64,000 nucleotides of DNA. Origin: an uncultured Clostridia bacterium. GTDB taxonomy: Bacteria > Bacillota > Clostridia > TANB77 > CAG-508. The stretch lies in contig CANQTN010000003.1 of the NCBI GenBank assembly GCA_947626815.1, positions 1-64,000 on the forward strand. The letters are read 5' to 3'. Made by a program: the position numbers and the translations under genes. The notes under the pieces are model-generated. The model searched no databases. It had not been told where the DNA came from and saw only the letters and a list, made by a program, of their open reading frames with translations. This document shows positions 9,488 to 19,603 of this stretch, piece after piece (the first letter of the stretch is position 1; each line of letters opens with the position of its first letter).

Positions 9488-11842
9488 TTACCAAGAACCT
9501 CCTCCACCTCCTCCAGAGCCTCCTCCAGATGAGCCACCTCCGCTTGAACCTCCGCCACTATCACTTGATGGACTAGATGACATTGCTGTTGTTGCAGAGG
9601 CCATTGTTGTAGTCATAAATGCTCCAAAAGTATGCATATTGAAATCTCCTGGTGAATCATACCAATTAGGAGCTTGAAGTGCTATTGTTTCAAATTGGTT
9701 AATCCATACATCTGACACCCCTAGGGCATAAGTATAAGGTAATATATTATAAAAATATTCAGGATTTTTTTCAACTAAGCTTTCTAATTGAGGCTTTTCT
9801 GCAGTTTCCAAAAATCTTTTGAAACCTCTTAATTTTCCTAGCATTTCATTTCCAAAAGCTGTTCTCTTTGGCATTATTTTTATAAATAATATTATAGTAG
9901 CTACACATATTATTCCAATAATATAAGTAATTAAGTATATACTATTATCAGTTAGTGCAGGTAATACTATAAATGACCAAGGCATTCCACCAAATCCTAA
10001 TCCCCAAATAAGTCCAAATATTTTTTCTACTATTGGTGTTTTTCCAAATACCATTCCGAATAAGAATGAAAATCCAATTCCAGGAAATAATAATGCAAAA
10101 ATTAATATTTCTGCTCCAGAATATTCTACAACAGGTTTAATTGTAATTAATGCAAATATTGCAATAATCATTATTATAAGCCATTTTGTTTTTCCATTTG
10201 CAGATGATTCAAATATTTTATTTTTATTTTCTTTGCTATTTAAGTTATTTCTTATCCTATTTAATGTCATGTAAAAATTATCATATAAATCAGATTTAGT
10301 AACAGATGTTTTTTCAGCTGTATCTGTTGCTAATTCCATTGCTTGAGCAAAATTGAGTTTTTCTCCATTTTGCTTAGCTTCATTTATAATTTCTCTAACT
10401 TTTTTCATACTTACACTATTTTTACTTTTAAATAATCCATTAAAAAATATTCTTTCGTTTTCATTATTTCCATCATATTCTTTTAACTTGGTAATTTGAA
10501 AACTCTTAGATTGTTTTAAGAAACCTTGTTCTTCTATTTCCTCTATTTTTAAATAACCTTTATTTGCTAAATATATTAATAATGAAATTATACCTGAAGT
10601 ATTAGCCGTTCCTTCATATAAAAAACCAACCTCGGCTGAATTATATCCCTCTGGTGGGTAAAATTCCACTGTTTCTATGACTTTATCATCTTTTCCATAT
10701 TTAGCCCATATTCTATCAGCAATTAAAACACAAATTAAAGAAATTATTATTACTCCAGTAGAATATATATCCATATTTGTCTTGGTGCTAACAAAATAAC
10801 CTTCTGGCAATGTAAGTCTAACTGTTACTGCTTGTCTTTCACTTAATGGATTTTTTAAAAAGCCACTAATTACATTTCCATCCACACTATATGAAACATT
10901 TGAACTATTTGTTGAGCCTTTTTCTCCACTTGAAAAGCCCAGCAATGATTTGTCAAATGATTTTGGCATTATAATTTTAAATGTTACATTACTTATACTT
11001 GTATCCCATTCATCACCTATTAAATTATAATATAATTCATCAGAATTCTTTAATGGATCTTTTCCAATATTATATGTATATTTTATAGTATATGTTTGAC
11101 TTCCTGTAACAGTTTTATTAGAATCTCCAATTTTTATTACTTTATATCCATCTTCGTTAGATGTTGTATATTTTTCATTTACTTCGATATTGCTTATTTT
11201 CGCTCTGTTATTAGATGTAGTTCCATCTAATCTGCTTATAGTATTTTTTAATGGTATTTTTCTAAATATTCCATGTTTTGCAATATTAAAGTAAGCTGTT
11301 ATTGTTTCTGTAATGTCAAAAGTATTATTTTCATTTACTATCATGTCTATTTTATAATCATTTATTACATAATCATATTTGCTATAATTTTCATTTACAG
11401 TACTTGATATTGTTTTAGTTGATTGATTTATATTTACTGATAAAGAATAAAAATAGATGTCATTTACTGAATATCCTGATTTTATTTGAGATATATTTCC
11501 AACATTACTGTATGAATTTTTTTCATAAGCTGGTACATATTGATTTGATTCTAATGTTGCTATTAAATTATAATTTTTATCATAGAATGTTGCAGTTGCA
11601 ATAAAATTTTCAGCTGAATTTCCTTTGTTTTCTACAACTCCTGCTAATCCGAATATTTCTGATTCATTAGAAAAATTTTTAAAATTTATTGGATTAAAAT
11701 AAAGATTTCCTATTGCTAATGTAGAAGTTTCATTAATGTTTTTATAATCAATATTGATAGCTTTTACATTACATTTTTGTAAAATTATCATAATTAATGT
11801 TAAAATAATTACTAGAATAGCCTTTTTTTTATTTTTTATCAT
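9488..11842 (-). CDS. DUF2207 family membrane protein with Gly/Ser-rich tail
   Basis: 784 residues. An N-terminal hydrophobic leader (about residues 8-25) is followed by a large extracytoplasmic beta-rich domain, a membrane segment near residue 365, a cytoplasmic part and two or three further membrane segments (about 550-640). The last 30 residues are a Gly/Ser-rich tail ending in GGSW, typical of DUF2207 (YciQ-like) proteins. It starts two bases after lemA ends, so the two form an operon; this pairing is common in Firmicutes. Function is unknown; a cell-envelope role is usually assumed. Confidence 0.8.
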   Translation of the reverse strand: MIKNKKKAILVIILTLIMIILQKCNVKAINIDYKNINETSTLAIGNLYFNPINFKNFSNESEIFGLAGVVENKGNSAENFIATATFYDKNYNLIATLESNQYVPAYEKNSYSNVGNISQIKSGYSVNDIYFYSLSVNINQSTKTISSTVNENYSKYDYVINDYKIDMIVNENNTFDITETITAYFNIAKHGIFRKIPLKNTISRLDGTTSNNRAKISNIEVNEKYTTSNEDGYKVIKIGDSNKTVTGSQTYTIKYTYNIGKDPLKNSDELYYNLIGDEWDTSISNVTFKIIMPKSFDKSLLGFSSGEKGSTNSSNVSYSVDGNVISGFLKNPLSERQAVTVRLTLPEGYFVSTKTNMDIYSTGVIIISLICVLIADRIWAKYGKDDKVIETVEFYPPEGYNSAEVGFLYEGTANTSGIISLLIYLANKGYLKIEEIEEQGFLKQSKSFQITKLKEYDGNNENERIFFNGLFKSKNSVSMKKVREIINEAKQNGEKLNFAQAMELATDTAEKTSVTKSDLYDNFYMTLNRIRNNLNSKENKNKIFESSANGKTKWLIIMIIAIFALITIKPVVEYSGAEILIFALLFPGIGFSFLFGMVFGKTPIVEKIFGLIWGLGFGGMPWSFIVLPALTDNSIYLITYIIGIICVATIILFIKIMPKRTAFGNEMLGKLRGFKRFLETAEKPQLESLVEKNPEYFYNILPYTYALGVSDVWINQFETIALQAPNWYDSPGDFNMHTFGAFMTTTMASATTAMSSSPSSDSGGGSSGGGSSGGGSGGGGGGSW

Positions 11843-11844
11843 TT

Positions 11845-12393
11845 TTACAATTCCACCTTTACATTATTTTTTTCTTCTGCATTTGCTTCAAACATATTTG
11901 CTTGTTTAAAGCCAAAAATATTTGCAACTATATTGCTTGGAAACATTTGAATTTTATTATTTAAAATTCTAACTGATCCATTGTAATATTTTCTGCTATT
12001 TGCTATTTCATCTTCAATTTTAGTAAAATCTTTACTTAGTTGCAAAAAATTATCACTAGCTTTTAATTCTGGATAATTTTCTGAAATTGCCATAATTTTA
12101 GAAATGCCTTGCGATAGTTGTTCATTAATATCTATTTTTTTATTTATTGACATGTTATTATAACTATTTGTTCTTAAAGATGTTATCTCATTAAATGTTT
12201 CTTTTTCATGTTTTGCATAACCTTTTACTATTTCTACTAAGTTAGGTATTAAATCCCATCTTTTTTTTAAATATATATCCATAGTTGAAAAGGCTTCTTT
12301 TACTATGTTATTTGTCCTTACTAAACTATTATATGTGACTAAAAAATAAATAATTAATAATATTATGATAACAATTATTATATATAAAATCAT
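11845..12393 (-). CDS. lemA: LemA family protein
   Basis: 182 residues: one N-terminal membrane helix (residues 2-22), then helices with the family-typical stretch KRWDLIPNLVEIVKGYAKHE and a later NSRKYYNGSVRILNNKI segment. The start follows AAGGAGG. It is translated just ahead of the DUF2207 gene. LemA proteins are conserved envelope-associated helical-bundle proteins of unclear biochemical role. Confidence 0.9.
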   Translation of the reverse strand: MILYIIIVIIILLIIYFLVTYNSLVRTNNIVKEAFSTMDIYLKKRWDLIPNLVEIVKGYAKHEKETFNEITSLRTNSYNNMSINKKIDINEQLSQGISKIMAISENYPELKASDNFLQLSKDFTKIEDEIANSRKYYNGSVRILNNKIQMFPSNIVANIFGFKQANMFEANAEEKNNVKVEL

Positions 12394-12610
12394 AGTATTC
12401 CTCCTTGTAAATATTTATACCATTTTTTTTAATTAATATCAATATATTTTTTTGTATTTCCGTCATTTTCTCCTTTATAAATGCATCTAGTGGATTTTTC
12501 AAAAATATAAAGAAAGATGAGATTAATTCTCATCTTTAATAGCATTTTTTCCTCATTTATTATTATCAATTACGTCATGGATATAACCACATCATTCATT
12601 CAACTAAGCA

Positions 12611-14329
12611 TCAATCCACCCAGTGACTTAATTGGTTTTCATCTCCATGTTCACATGGAATCTTTTCAGTCTTTTGAGCAGCTAAGTCAGTAACTAACCC
12701 TGGACAATCTATTAGTCGATCTTTCATTGTAACACCATTTGTCATATCTTTTCCACACGTACCAACACTTGTAGTGCAAGGTTGACCAATGCTTGCTTTC
12801 CAATATTCATTAGAACATTCCACACTACAGAAAGTCCTTTCTGGTATAAACTTACCAACATGACCATCCTCGCATTTTGGTCTAGAAACCCACCTTTCTT
12901 GGTAAAAATTAATAGTATTATTACAATTACAACAAGTTGTTTGAGAATTGTCACCCAACGGATTAGTAGGTATTGCCTGTTTTAACTTCCCACAAGGAAT
13001 ACTTGCAGAACAAGTCGATTTCGTACCATGATATTGCTCCTCATGTTCACTGCAGTGCCAGCAATAATCTCCCCAATAATCATGTTGTTCACAGTAATTC
13101 TGTTGAGTTGTAATTTTTTGTGTACAATTTGGTTTTGTAGTATTTTGACTAATACTTATCGAACTATGATCATTACAATGCCAACAATTGTTTCTTTCTT
13201 CTTTACATGTCTCACAATATTTATAAATTCTCTCTGTTACTCCTGCACAATAATATTTATTCGTAGCTATTGATTTTCCTTCATTTTCTGCATTATCTGA
13301 TACTTTTGCTTTGAAATTATATGTTGTCCCTGTTTCTAGTCCTCTAAATGTATAACTTTCTGAACTATATGGTGTCCAAGTACTACCATCATCACTACTA
13401 AAATAATATGTGCTTTCATTTATTCCACTTTGTGCATTTGTATCTGTTTTTTCTGTATCTATTGCTGTTGCAGTTACTGTTGCTGTATCTCCCTCAGTTG
13501 ATACTGTTATTGTAACTGTTGGTGCTGATTTATCTATATTTCCTATACTTGCTGTTGCATATATATCCCCTTTTAATTTTGTATCATCTCGCAATTTAAA
13601 GTATACTGCTCCATTTATATCTCTTTCTACCCCTGTTTCTGGATAGTCTAACCATTCACTGCTATCTAATGAATATTGCATTGTATATCCATTTGTTGCT
13701 TTTTCACATATTGCTTTTATTGTTACTGGTCCCTTAGTCCATAGTTTATCTGGAATATATGTAAATGATATATCCTTTTCTGTCAAATCTGGTTTTATTA
13801 CCGGATCCTCTCCTGGTTGCGCTGGTAACTCTACCTTTTCTCCATCTTTATATATCACTACTTCTCCTACACTATCTATTCTCACATTATATTCGTTTAT
13901 TTTACATTTTAAACATCCTCTTAATTGCTCATTTTCATCATCTTTGTTATGATACTCTGGTTCTTCTGTTAATTCATCTTTCATATTTTTCTTTATATTC
14001 TCTAATAATAGATTCATATCCAATTTTCCATCATTATTGTATGAACCATATACTTGCATTTGAACTCTCTCTTTTATTGCTTCCTTTTTTGTTTTTTCTA
14101 CTGCTGATGTTGCTTTTTTTAATATTCCATCTTCTCCCGTTATTGTTGATATAGTTATTCCCACTAATATTAATAACACTATTATTGTTATCACTAATGC
14201 TATTAATGTTATCCCTTTAGCTTGCCTCAGCCTTCCCTTTCTTATTGTTCTCAATCTTATTTCATTTTTTTCACTTAAATGTCGACTTTCTTTTGCGTTT
14301 CTTTTTTTTAATTTCATTTGTTCGATCAT
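12611..14329 (-). CDS. Prepilin-like protein with Ig-like domain and Cys-rich C-terminus
   Basis: 572 residues. A long basic leader ends in a prepilin-type hydrophobic helix (KGITLIALVITIIVLL, residues 38-60), with Gly before the expected cleavage site but no Glu at +5. Residues about 170-360 look like Ig-like or fibronectin-like repeats. The last ~210 residues hold many Cys pairs and histidines (YCETC, CWHC repeated, CCNC, CSVEC), resembling repeated zinc-ribbon or disulfide-rich modules, which is unusual outside the cell. AGAGG precedes the ATG. Likely a surface pseudopilin-anchored protein; ligand unknown. No pilus genes are adjacent. Confidence 0.7.
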   Translation of the reverse strand: MIEQMKLKKRNAKESRHLSEKNEIRLRTIRKGRLRQAKGITLIALVITIIVLLILVGITISTITGEDGILKKATSAVEKTKKEAIKERVQMQVYGSYNNDGKLDMNLLLENIKKNMKDELTEEPEYHNKDDENEQLRGCLKCKINEYNVRIDSVGEVVIYKDGEKVELPAQPGEDPVIKPDLTEKDISFTYIPDKLWTKGPVTIKAICEKATNGYTMQYSLDSSEWLDYPETGVERDINGAVYFKLRDDTKLKGDIYATASIGNIDKSAPTVTITVSTEGDTATVTATAIDTEKTDTNAQSGINESTYYFSSDDGSTWTPYSSESYTFRGLETGTTYNFKAKVSDNAENEGKSIATNKYYCAGVTERIYKYCETCKEERNNCWHCNDHSSISISQNTTKPNCTQKITTQQNYCEQHDYWGDYCWHCSEHEEQYHGTKSTCSASIPCGKLKQAIPTNPLGDNSQTTCCNCNNTINFYQERWVSRPKCEDGHVGKFIPERTFCSVECSNEYWKASIGQPCTTSVGTCGKDMTNGVTMKDRLIDCPGLVTDLAAQKTEKIPCEHGDENQLSHWVD

Positions 14330-14532
14330 AATTCAATTCCTCTTTCCTTTTATTTTTCAATAACATTATATTTTAACCATCTTGTTATTTTATTATGGGA
14401 ACTTGTTATTACATTTATGATATCATATCAACTTTTCTTTTTCAATATTTGCAATCAAAATGTAAAAATTGTAATATAAATTAAATATTTCCTTGCTTTC
14501 TTTAATATTTTGTTTATTTTCTTAATCTTTTG

Positions 14533-14611
14533 TAAATGGTAAAATAAAACTGATACTTTCGTAATTTTTTTGATATAAATTGCAAAAGTATCAGTTTTAT
14601 TTTACCATTTA
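14533..14611. repeat. Perfect 27-bp inverted repeat
   Basis: Arms 14533-14559 and 14585-14611 are exact reverse complements around a 25-bp spacer. No T run follows either arm, so this resembles a small palindromic repeat more than a terminator. The rest of the gap 14330-14666 shows only AT-rich sequence. Confidence 0.75.
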
Positions 14612-14666
14612 TAGAATGTACCTATTAAAGCTATTTTAGAATTTGAACAAAAAAATGAATAGAAAT

Positions 14667-14862
14667 ATAAAAACCCCCGCCTTAGCCGTCAGTTACCTCG
14701 AATTTTTAAGGACCTGCTCCTAGAAACAGGTGGGTGTCTACCTAAATACTCCTGGGCTTCTCACTCGAATTTGTGAGCTTGCACGCCATATTCAGAGAAT
14801 TGACCCCTCTTTATATTTGTTGGTTCTAAAAATTCTGCCTATACGCACTATGCAGGGAAAAT
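14667..14862 (-). ncRNA. ssrS: Probable 6S RNA
   Basis: A ~196-base GC-richer island in an AT-rich gap with no open frame. Read on the minus strand, the ends pair (CCCTGC with GCGGGG) and the 3' end runs into a T tract. The middle folds into a hairpin CTCAC/GTGAG flanked by GCGTGCAAG and AAGCCCAGGAG, and the 3' side of the central region has a small hairpin ACCTG/CAGGT. A long rod with a central bubble and this length fits 6S RNA, which binds sigma-A RNA polymerase. Identification is from remembered consensus features; a covariance-model search would decide. Confidence 0.6.
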
Positions 14863-15057
14863 TATTTACTATTTTATTATTTATATTTTAGCATAATTAT
14901 ATATTGTTTACAAATTAATAGTTACACTTAATTTTTAATATATTTTATATTATATATGTTTATCTTTATTTTTTATGCAAAAATCTCACTCATTCATATT
15001 TTTTTAATACTTGATTTTTACATTTTTATATGTTAAAATTAATTCAATAATTATGTT

Positions 15058-15090
15058 GACTAGTAGTGCTTTAATTCACTACTAGTCTTT
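15058..15090 (+). terminator. Strong hairpin with T run, plus orientation
   Basis: GACTAGTAGTG pairs with CACTACTAGTC, followed by CTTTTT on the plus strand. No plus-strand gene is seen just upstream; it may also serve the 3' end of the minus-strand HlyIII gene. Confidence 0.55.
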
Positions 15091-15142
15091 TTATATTCTA
15101 GGAAAGTCATGGTTTTTTTATTTACTACTTATAAAATATTAT

Positions 15143-15817
15143 TTACATTACATATAATAATATGCAAAAAAATTGCAAAATGCTACCTAGCAAAATAAAT
15201 AAATGGAATATAGAATGAAAATATTTATGCTTTTTCCCAACACCATAGATAATTGCACCTACTGTATAAGCTATACCCCCTAATAATAAAAGTACAAATC
15301 CATTAGTTGTCAATGCTTTAGGTAATAAACCTGCTTTTAATATTATGCACCACCCCATAAGTAAATAGCAAACCATAGAAAATTTTTTAAATTTCTTTAT
15401 ATCTATTGAATTTAAAGTAATTCCTAAAACAGCCAAAAACCATATAACTCCAAATATAAACCAACCGCTAAAAGCATCTTCCTTTCGTATAGTACATAAT
15501 GCAAACGGTGTATATGATCCCGCAATTAGTAAAAATATAGAACAATGATCTAATATTTGAAATACCTTTTTAGACATTAGTTTTGGACTTAATCCATGAT
15601 AAATACTTGACATGGTATATAATATAATCATTGTTGCTCCATATATTGCTCCGCTTACTACTCCATACGCATTACTCCTGACTGCTGCAAATACAATGCA
15701 TAGCACTGTTGCTACAACTCCTAAAGCCACCCCTACAATATGTGAAGTCATATTAAAAATCTCTTCACCCCTTGTATATGTTGGTAATATTCTATCTTTT
15801 AATTTTATTCTTTGCAT
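15143..15817 (-). CDS. Hemolysin III family (PAQR-like) membrane protein
   Basis: 224 residues with seven predicted membrane helices. The family motifs are present: EEIFNMTSHIVG near the N-terminus, YHGLSPK at about residue 73 and HSIFHLFILLGS near the C-terminus, holding the conserved Ser/His residues that form the metal site of PAQR proteins. Bacterial members are often annotated as hemolysin III or YqfA, but lytic activity is rarely established; a hydrolase-like membrane role is the family-level inference. AAGGAGAT precedes the start. Confidence 0.9.
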   Translation of the reverse strand: MQRIKLKDRILPTYTRGEEIFNMTSHIVGVALGVVATVLCIVFAAVRSNAYGVVSGAIYGATMIILYTMSSIYHGLSPKLMSKKVFQILDHCSIFLLIAGSYTPFALCTIRKEDAFSGWFIFGVIWFLAVLGITLNSIDIKKFKKFSMVCYLLMGWCIILKAGLLPKALTTNGFVLLLLGGIAYTVGAIIYGVGKKHKYFHSIFHLFILLGSILQFFCILLYVM

Positions 15818-15908
15818 ATATTTTTATCTCCTTAGCTTTATTGTTTTAACGTCTCTTTTTTCATTTTATATAATATCATAATAATTAAATATTTTCAATA
15901 AATTTTGT

Positions 15909-16106
15909 AGTCTACTTGTCAATGGTGCAAATGGTCAATGATAATATATTATTTATTTGTAACTCCCAACTGCATACAGATTGTACCTAAAATTTTATAA
16001 TAAATTACAAAATTTTATTAACAATCTGTAATTTGCTGGTCCCCCCGAATTGTTACGCATAAATAATATATTATCATTGACCATTTGCACCATTGACAAG
16101 TAGATT
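15909..16106. repeat. MITE-like palindromic element, copy 1
   Basis: The 46-bp arms 15911-15956 and 16059-16104 are exact inverted copies. The interior has its own weaker palindrome (CAGATTGT...ACAATCTG). No open frame. A second full copy in inverted orientation lies at 21061-21262 and a shortened one at 22981-23064. Confidence 0.85.
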
Positions 16107-16192
16107 ATAACAAATAAATATAACTATCTAGTATATTTTATTGACATGATTATTAATTTGTCGCATATAGTTTGTTAAAAGGAGGTTTTATT

Positions 16193-16645
16193 ATGAAATT
16201 TAAAATTTACATTAAATCTATAGCAATTCCACTTATACTAGGTAGTATTGTCGGATTTTTAATCTCTGGATTTATTGATTATAATTCTCTTAATAAACCA
16301 TTTTTAGCTCCACCAAGCATTCTTTTTCCTATTATTTGGACCATTTTATATATTTTGATGGGAGTATCTTATGGAATACTAGATGCTAATTCTTTTACAA
16401 ATTCCAAAATTAACTTTATTTATTATTTACAATTATTTTTTAATTTATTATGGCCTATCATATTTTTTGTATTTAAGTGGAGATTATTTGCCTTTTTCTG
16501 GATTTTACCGCTATTAATATTCATTATTATTATGATTCTAAAATTTTATAATAAAAACAAATTAGCAGGTCTTATTCAAATTCCATATTTATTATGGACC
16601 TTGTTTGCCACTTATCTAAATCTCTTTATTTATTTACTAAATTAA
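16193..16645 (+). CDS. TspO/MBR family protein
   Basis: 150 residues with five membrane helices. The N-terminal PLILGSIVGFLISG and the segment LNKPFLAPPSILFPIIWTIL match the conserved TspO core (KP...PP..F...W). The ATG at 16193 is chosen because GGAGG at 16181-16185 lies inside the longer TTG-started frame. TspO proteins bind tetrapyrroles and take part in porphyrin and stress responses; the ligand here is not visible from sequence. It stands alone between a MITE-like repeat and a terminator. Confidence 0.9.
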   Translation: MKFKIYIKSIAIPLILGSIVGFLISGFIDYNSLNKPFLAPPSILFPIIWTILYILMGVSYGILDANSFTNSKINFIYYLQLFFNLLWPIIFFVFKWRLFAFFWILPLLIFIIIMILKFYNKNKLAGLIQIPYLLWTLFATYLNLFIYLLN

Positions 16646-16693
16646 ATTATATTGTAATATACTAATAAATCTATTAATAATAAATTTATAAAA

Positions 16694-16746
16694 AAACAGA
16701 GTTAACATTTTTTAAGGTTTTGCTTTTTAAAAAAATGTTAACTCGG
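16694..16746 (-). terminator. Terminator of the small anchored-protein gene
   Basis: GAGTTAACATTTTTT pairs with an A-rich complement; the minus strand then runs into TGTTTTTTTA. Confidence 0.7.
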
Positions 16747-16780
16747 CATATTTATCTTCTACGGAAAATCTATCGTTTTT

Positions 16781-17242
16781 TTATTTTGCCTTAGCTATTG
16801 TAACATCATAAGCATTAGCATAATCTGATTCTATAGTTACCTTTAGTTTTGTACTTTGTCCTGATGTCAATGGTGGTATATAAGTTTGTATAGTAGTCAT
16901 TTCACTTCCTTGTTCATCTAATATTGTTATATCTGCTAAATAGCCACCCAATTGTGTTGTTAAATTATTTGTTATTGTTCCTATCAATACTGTCTGATTG
17001 TCTTTTTCTGTTAATTGCAACTCCATTATATCTAATCCCTCTAATGTTTTCATTTTTTGCAATTGTTCACTTGTATTTAATTTCGTGCCATCATCTAATA
17101 TATCAATAAATTCTTCCTTTTGCACTTCTTTTTCTGATTGATCTACCGATTTATTCTTATTATTCGTAATTATTAATAAAACTATTGCAATTATTGATAT
17201 AACAATTAGAATAATTTTCAATCTTTTTGAGTCTTTTTTCAT
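16781..17242 (-). CDS. Membrane-anchored protein, paralogue of the next gene
   Basis: 153 residues: basic N-terminus, one membrane helix (about 9-25), a charged linker, then a beta-rich domain with the line GLDIMELQLTEKDNQTVL, an NNLTTQLGGYLADITIL stretch and a C-terminal SDYANAYDVTIAKAK. The domain resembles FxLyD-type extracellular beta-sandwiches. It is about two-thirds identical to the protein at 17381-17857, from which it arose by tandem duplication. No catalytic motif; function unknown. It could bind cell-wall or pilus components. Confidence 0.75.
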   Translation of the reverse strand: MKKDSKRLKIILIVISIIAIVLLIITNNKNKSVDQSEKEVQKEEFIDILDDGTKLNTSEQLQKMKTLEGLDIMELQLTEKDNQTVLIGTITNNLTTQLGGYLADITILDEQGSEMTTIQTYIPPLTSGQSTKLKVTIESDYANAYDVTIAKAK

Positions 17243-17348
17243 ATACTTTTCCCTTTCACTTTCATAATTAATTTATTCTTAATATACTTTTCGTTTAATC
17301 ATTTATAATAAATTTCTAAAAATCACATATGATATTTCTTCTGTAATA

Positions 17349-17380
17349 CAAAAAATTGCCAAAATTTATTTGGCAATTTT
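17349..17380 (-). terminator. Terminator of the paralogue gene
   Basis: TTGCCAAA pairs with TTTGGCAA and the minus strand continues with TTTTTT. The stem begins within a few bases of the stop codon. Confidence 0.75.
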
Positions 17381-17857
17381 TTATTTTGCTTTAGCTATTG
17401 TAAAATCATATGCATTAGCATAATCTAAATTCAGACTTGTATTTAATTGTGTACTTTGTCCCGGTTCTAATGGTCCTATATAATTTTGTACAGTTATCAT
17501 TTTTTTCCCTTGTTTATCCAATATTGTTATATCTGCTACATAACCGCCTTGTTTTGTATTTGTATTATTTGTTATTGTTCCTAGCAATACTGTTTGATTA
17601 TTATTTTCTGTTAATTGAAAATCAGTTATATCTAATCCTTCTAATTTTTTTGCCTTTTGTAATTGCTCACTTTTGTTTAATTTTGTTCCATCTTCTAATA
17701 CGTCTACAAATTCTTCTTTTGGTACTTCTTGCTCTGGTGCATCTGTTGAAGCCACCTGCTTTTCTTTCTTTCCATTATTCATCATTACTAATGCAATTAT
17801 TGCAATTATTGTTATAATGACTAGAATAAGTATCATCCTTTTCTCATTTTTTTTCAT
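17381..17857 (-). CDS. Membrane-anchored protein (FxLyD-like), first copy
   Basis: 158 residues: one N-terminal membrane helix, linker with TDAPEQEVPKEEFVDVL, then the same beta domain as its downstream paralogue (GLDITDFQLTENNNQTVL and LDYANAYDFTIAKAK). The ATG at 17857 is preferred over an upstream in-frame ATG at 17872 because GGAGG lies between them, 8 bases from 17857. Each paralogue has its own terminator, so the two are probably separate transcription units. Function not recognised. Confidence 0.75.
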   Translation of the reverse strand: MKKNEKRMILILVIITIIAIIALVMMNNGKKEKQVASTDAPEQEVPKEEFVDVLEDGTKLNKSEQLQKAKKLEGLDITDFQLTENNNQTVLLGTITNNTNTKQGGYVADITILDKQGKKMITVQNYIGPLEPGQSTQLNTSLNLDYANAYDFTIAKAK

Positions 17858-17967
17858 CTGTTTTCCTCCCATTTTATAAATAATTATCTTTACAAAATTA
17901 TATTAGCATATATTTTTTATTTTTTCAATACTTGTAACATATTTGTAAAAAAAGTAATATTTTTGTT

Positions 17968-19546
17968 TTATTTTGACACTAAATATAATTCATTCTCTAT
18001 TTTAGGATATCCGAGTTTCTCCCTCTGAACTACAAATTTTTTGTATGTTTTTAAATTCTGTATTATTTTTTATGTTATCTATTATCTCATCATTATTTAA
18101 ATATGATTTTATACTTAAAATATATGATTCTTCTTTGTTTAATTGTTCATCATTTATTAAATTCTTTACTTCATCTTTTCCTGTATTTATTATTAATGTT
18201 TTCTCATATATCATCATTTCTGGTATACTCTGTATATGGCAAAAGAAATTATCATATACATATACAAATGATTTTTCACTATTCTCTTTTGCTATTTTTA
18301 AATACTTTTCATAATCTTTATATAAAAATTTAGGTGCTGAAAAACAAAATCCAATAATTACTAGCACTATAGATATTCCAACTATTATTGCATTTTTATA
18401 TTTTATGTTTATTACTTTGTTTAATACCATAAATAATGTTAAAACAACAAAAGGAATAACCGGCATAATATATCTTAATTCTTGAAATGATGTCATTTTT
18501 ACTGTTACAAAAAAATATATAACACTTGGTATAATTGTTAATAATACTATAAATTTATCTTCAGCCTTTTTATATAAATATATTACTCCTGCTAGAAAAA
18601 CAGCAAAAACCACTAATATTGTAATTACATTATCTTTTACACTAAACGCATAAGCTAACCATTTTACATATGTTCCAAAATGGTCTAAAAAATTACTATT
18701 TCCTAAGTTTGAAAGGCCTCTGTCTGAAAATAACAAATGTGCTATACAAGGCACAAATAGTAGTATTCCTATTACTGCATATACAATATGTACTATAAAA
18801 TATTTTTTTATGTTTTCTTGTTTTTGTTCTTTTATCATTTTTATAATTACCATTATAAACATTAAAAACGCATATACTGCAAAATAATATTGAGTTAAAA
18901 ATCCTAATACTGTTATTGCCCCTAGTTGCATTGTTGTCTTTTTGTCCATTTTAAAATCATTTTTATATAACTTAATAGTATAATAAAAATATAACAATAC
19001 AAACATTGTTAGCAACATATACATTCTTTGAAATATTACCATCGAAATTGTTCCCATTGATAATCCATAAAATATTAATGCTCCAATTGTTAAATTTTCT
19101 TTATTTAATATTTCTAAGATTTTTTTAATTATGAAACAACTAATTATAAATGCTATAATATTTACTACAAATACTGTATATTTACTAAATTGACCTCCAA
19201 ATAATATGCTCGCAAAATGTACTAATGTATAAAAAAATGGTGGATGATTATCACATGCTTGATTTGTGTAAATTGATATTAAATTTAAATAATTATTTGG
19301 TGTTAATGTTACATAGTTTTTTACAAATTCTTTTGTTTTCCATGCTGGTCCTTCATTTGCTGGCAAATCATTATTTTTATATGCAGTCATAAGTCCATTA
19401 TCAGCATTTACAGATGATGCAATCGTAAACATCTCATCCTCATGATATCCTATTTTTCTTCTTTGATACATAAATATAACTACACTCATTAATATTATTA
19501 AAATTATAATCAAACTATTTTTTAATATCTCTTGTTTTTTTTCCAT
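17968..19546 (-). CDS. GT39-like polytopic glycosyltransferase, read with a +1 shift at CGG
   Basis: 525 residues when one base is skipped at the CGG at 18011-18013; without the shift it stops three codons later at 18002. The N-terminal loop has YHEDEMFT (residues about 34-41), and DNHPPFFYTLVH near residue 100 is typical of GT39/PMT/ArnT-like enzymes that use polyprenyl-phosphate sugars; about 10-12 membrane helices follow. The shifted frame adds GYPKIENELYLVSK, a protein-like ending. This is the weakest of the recoding cases because the C-terminus is not conserved, but it has the same CGGA signature. Acceptor unknown. Confidence 0.7.
18011..18013 (-). other. CGG +1 recoding site, GT39-like gene
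   Basis: Codon 512 in frame 0 is CGG followed by A. Reading ACT-C-GGA gives Thr-Gly and opens 13 further codons to a TAA at 17968. Confidence 0.6.
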
Positions 19547-19561
19547 TTTATTACCCCTTTT

Positions 19562-19603
19562 ATAAAAAATTACTCTATACTTTTTGTAGTAATAGAGTAA
19601 TTT
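19562..19603 (-). terminator. Terminator of the GT2 gene
   Basis: AAATTACTCTAT pairs with ATAGAGTAATTT, followed on the minus strand by a T run. Confidence 0.75.

Noticed and set aside
14667..14862. tmRNA or SRP RNA
   Set aside because: No tRNA-like ends with a T-loop, no tag frame, and no SRP GGAA/GCAG tetraloop domain; the length and paired ends fit 6S better.
15091..15109. AGGAAAGTC as the conserved core of RNase P RNA
   Set aside because: The motif recurs three times in short AT-rich gaps and no surrounding RNase P structure is present.
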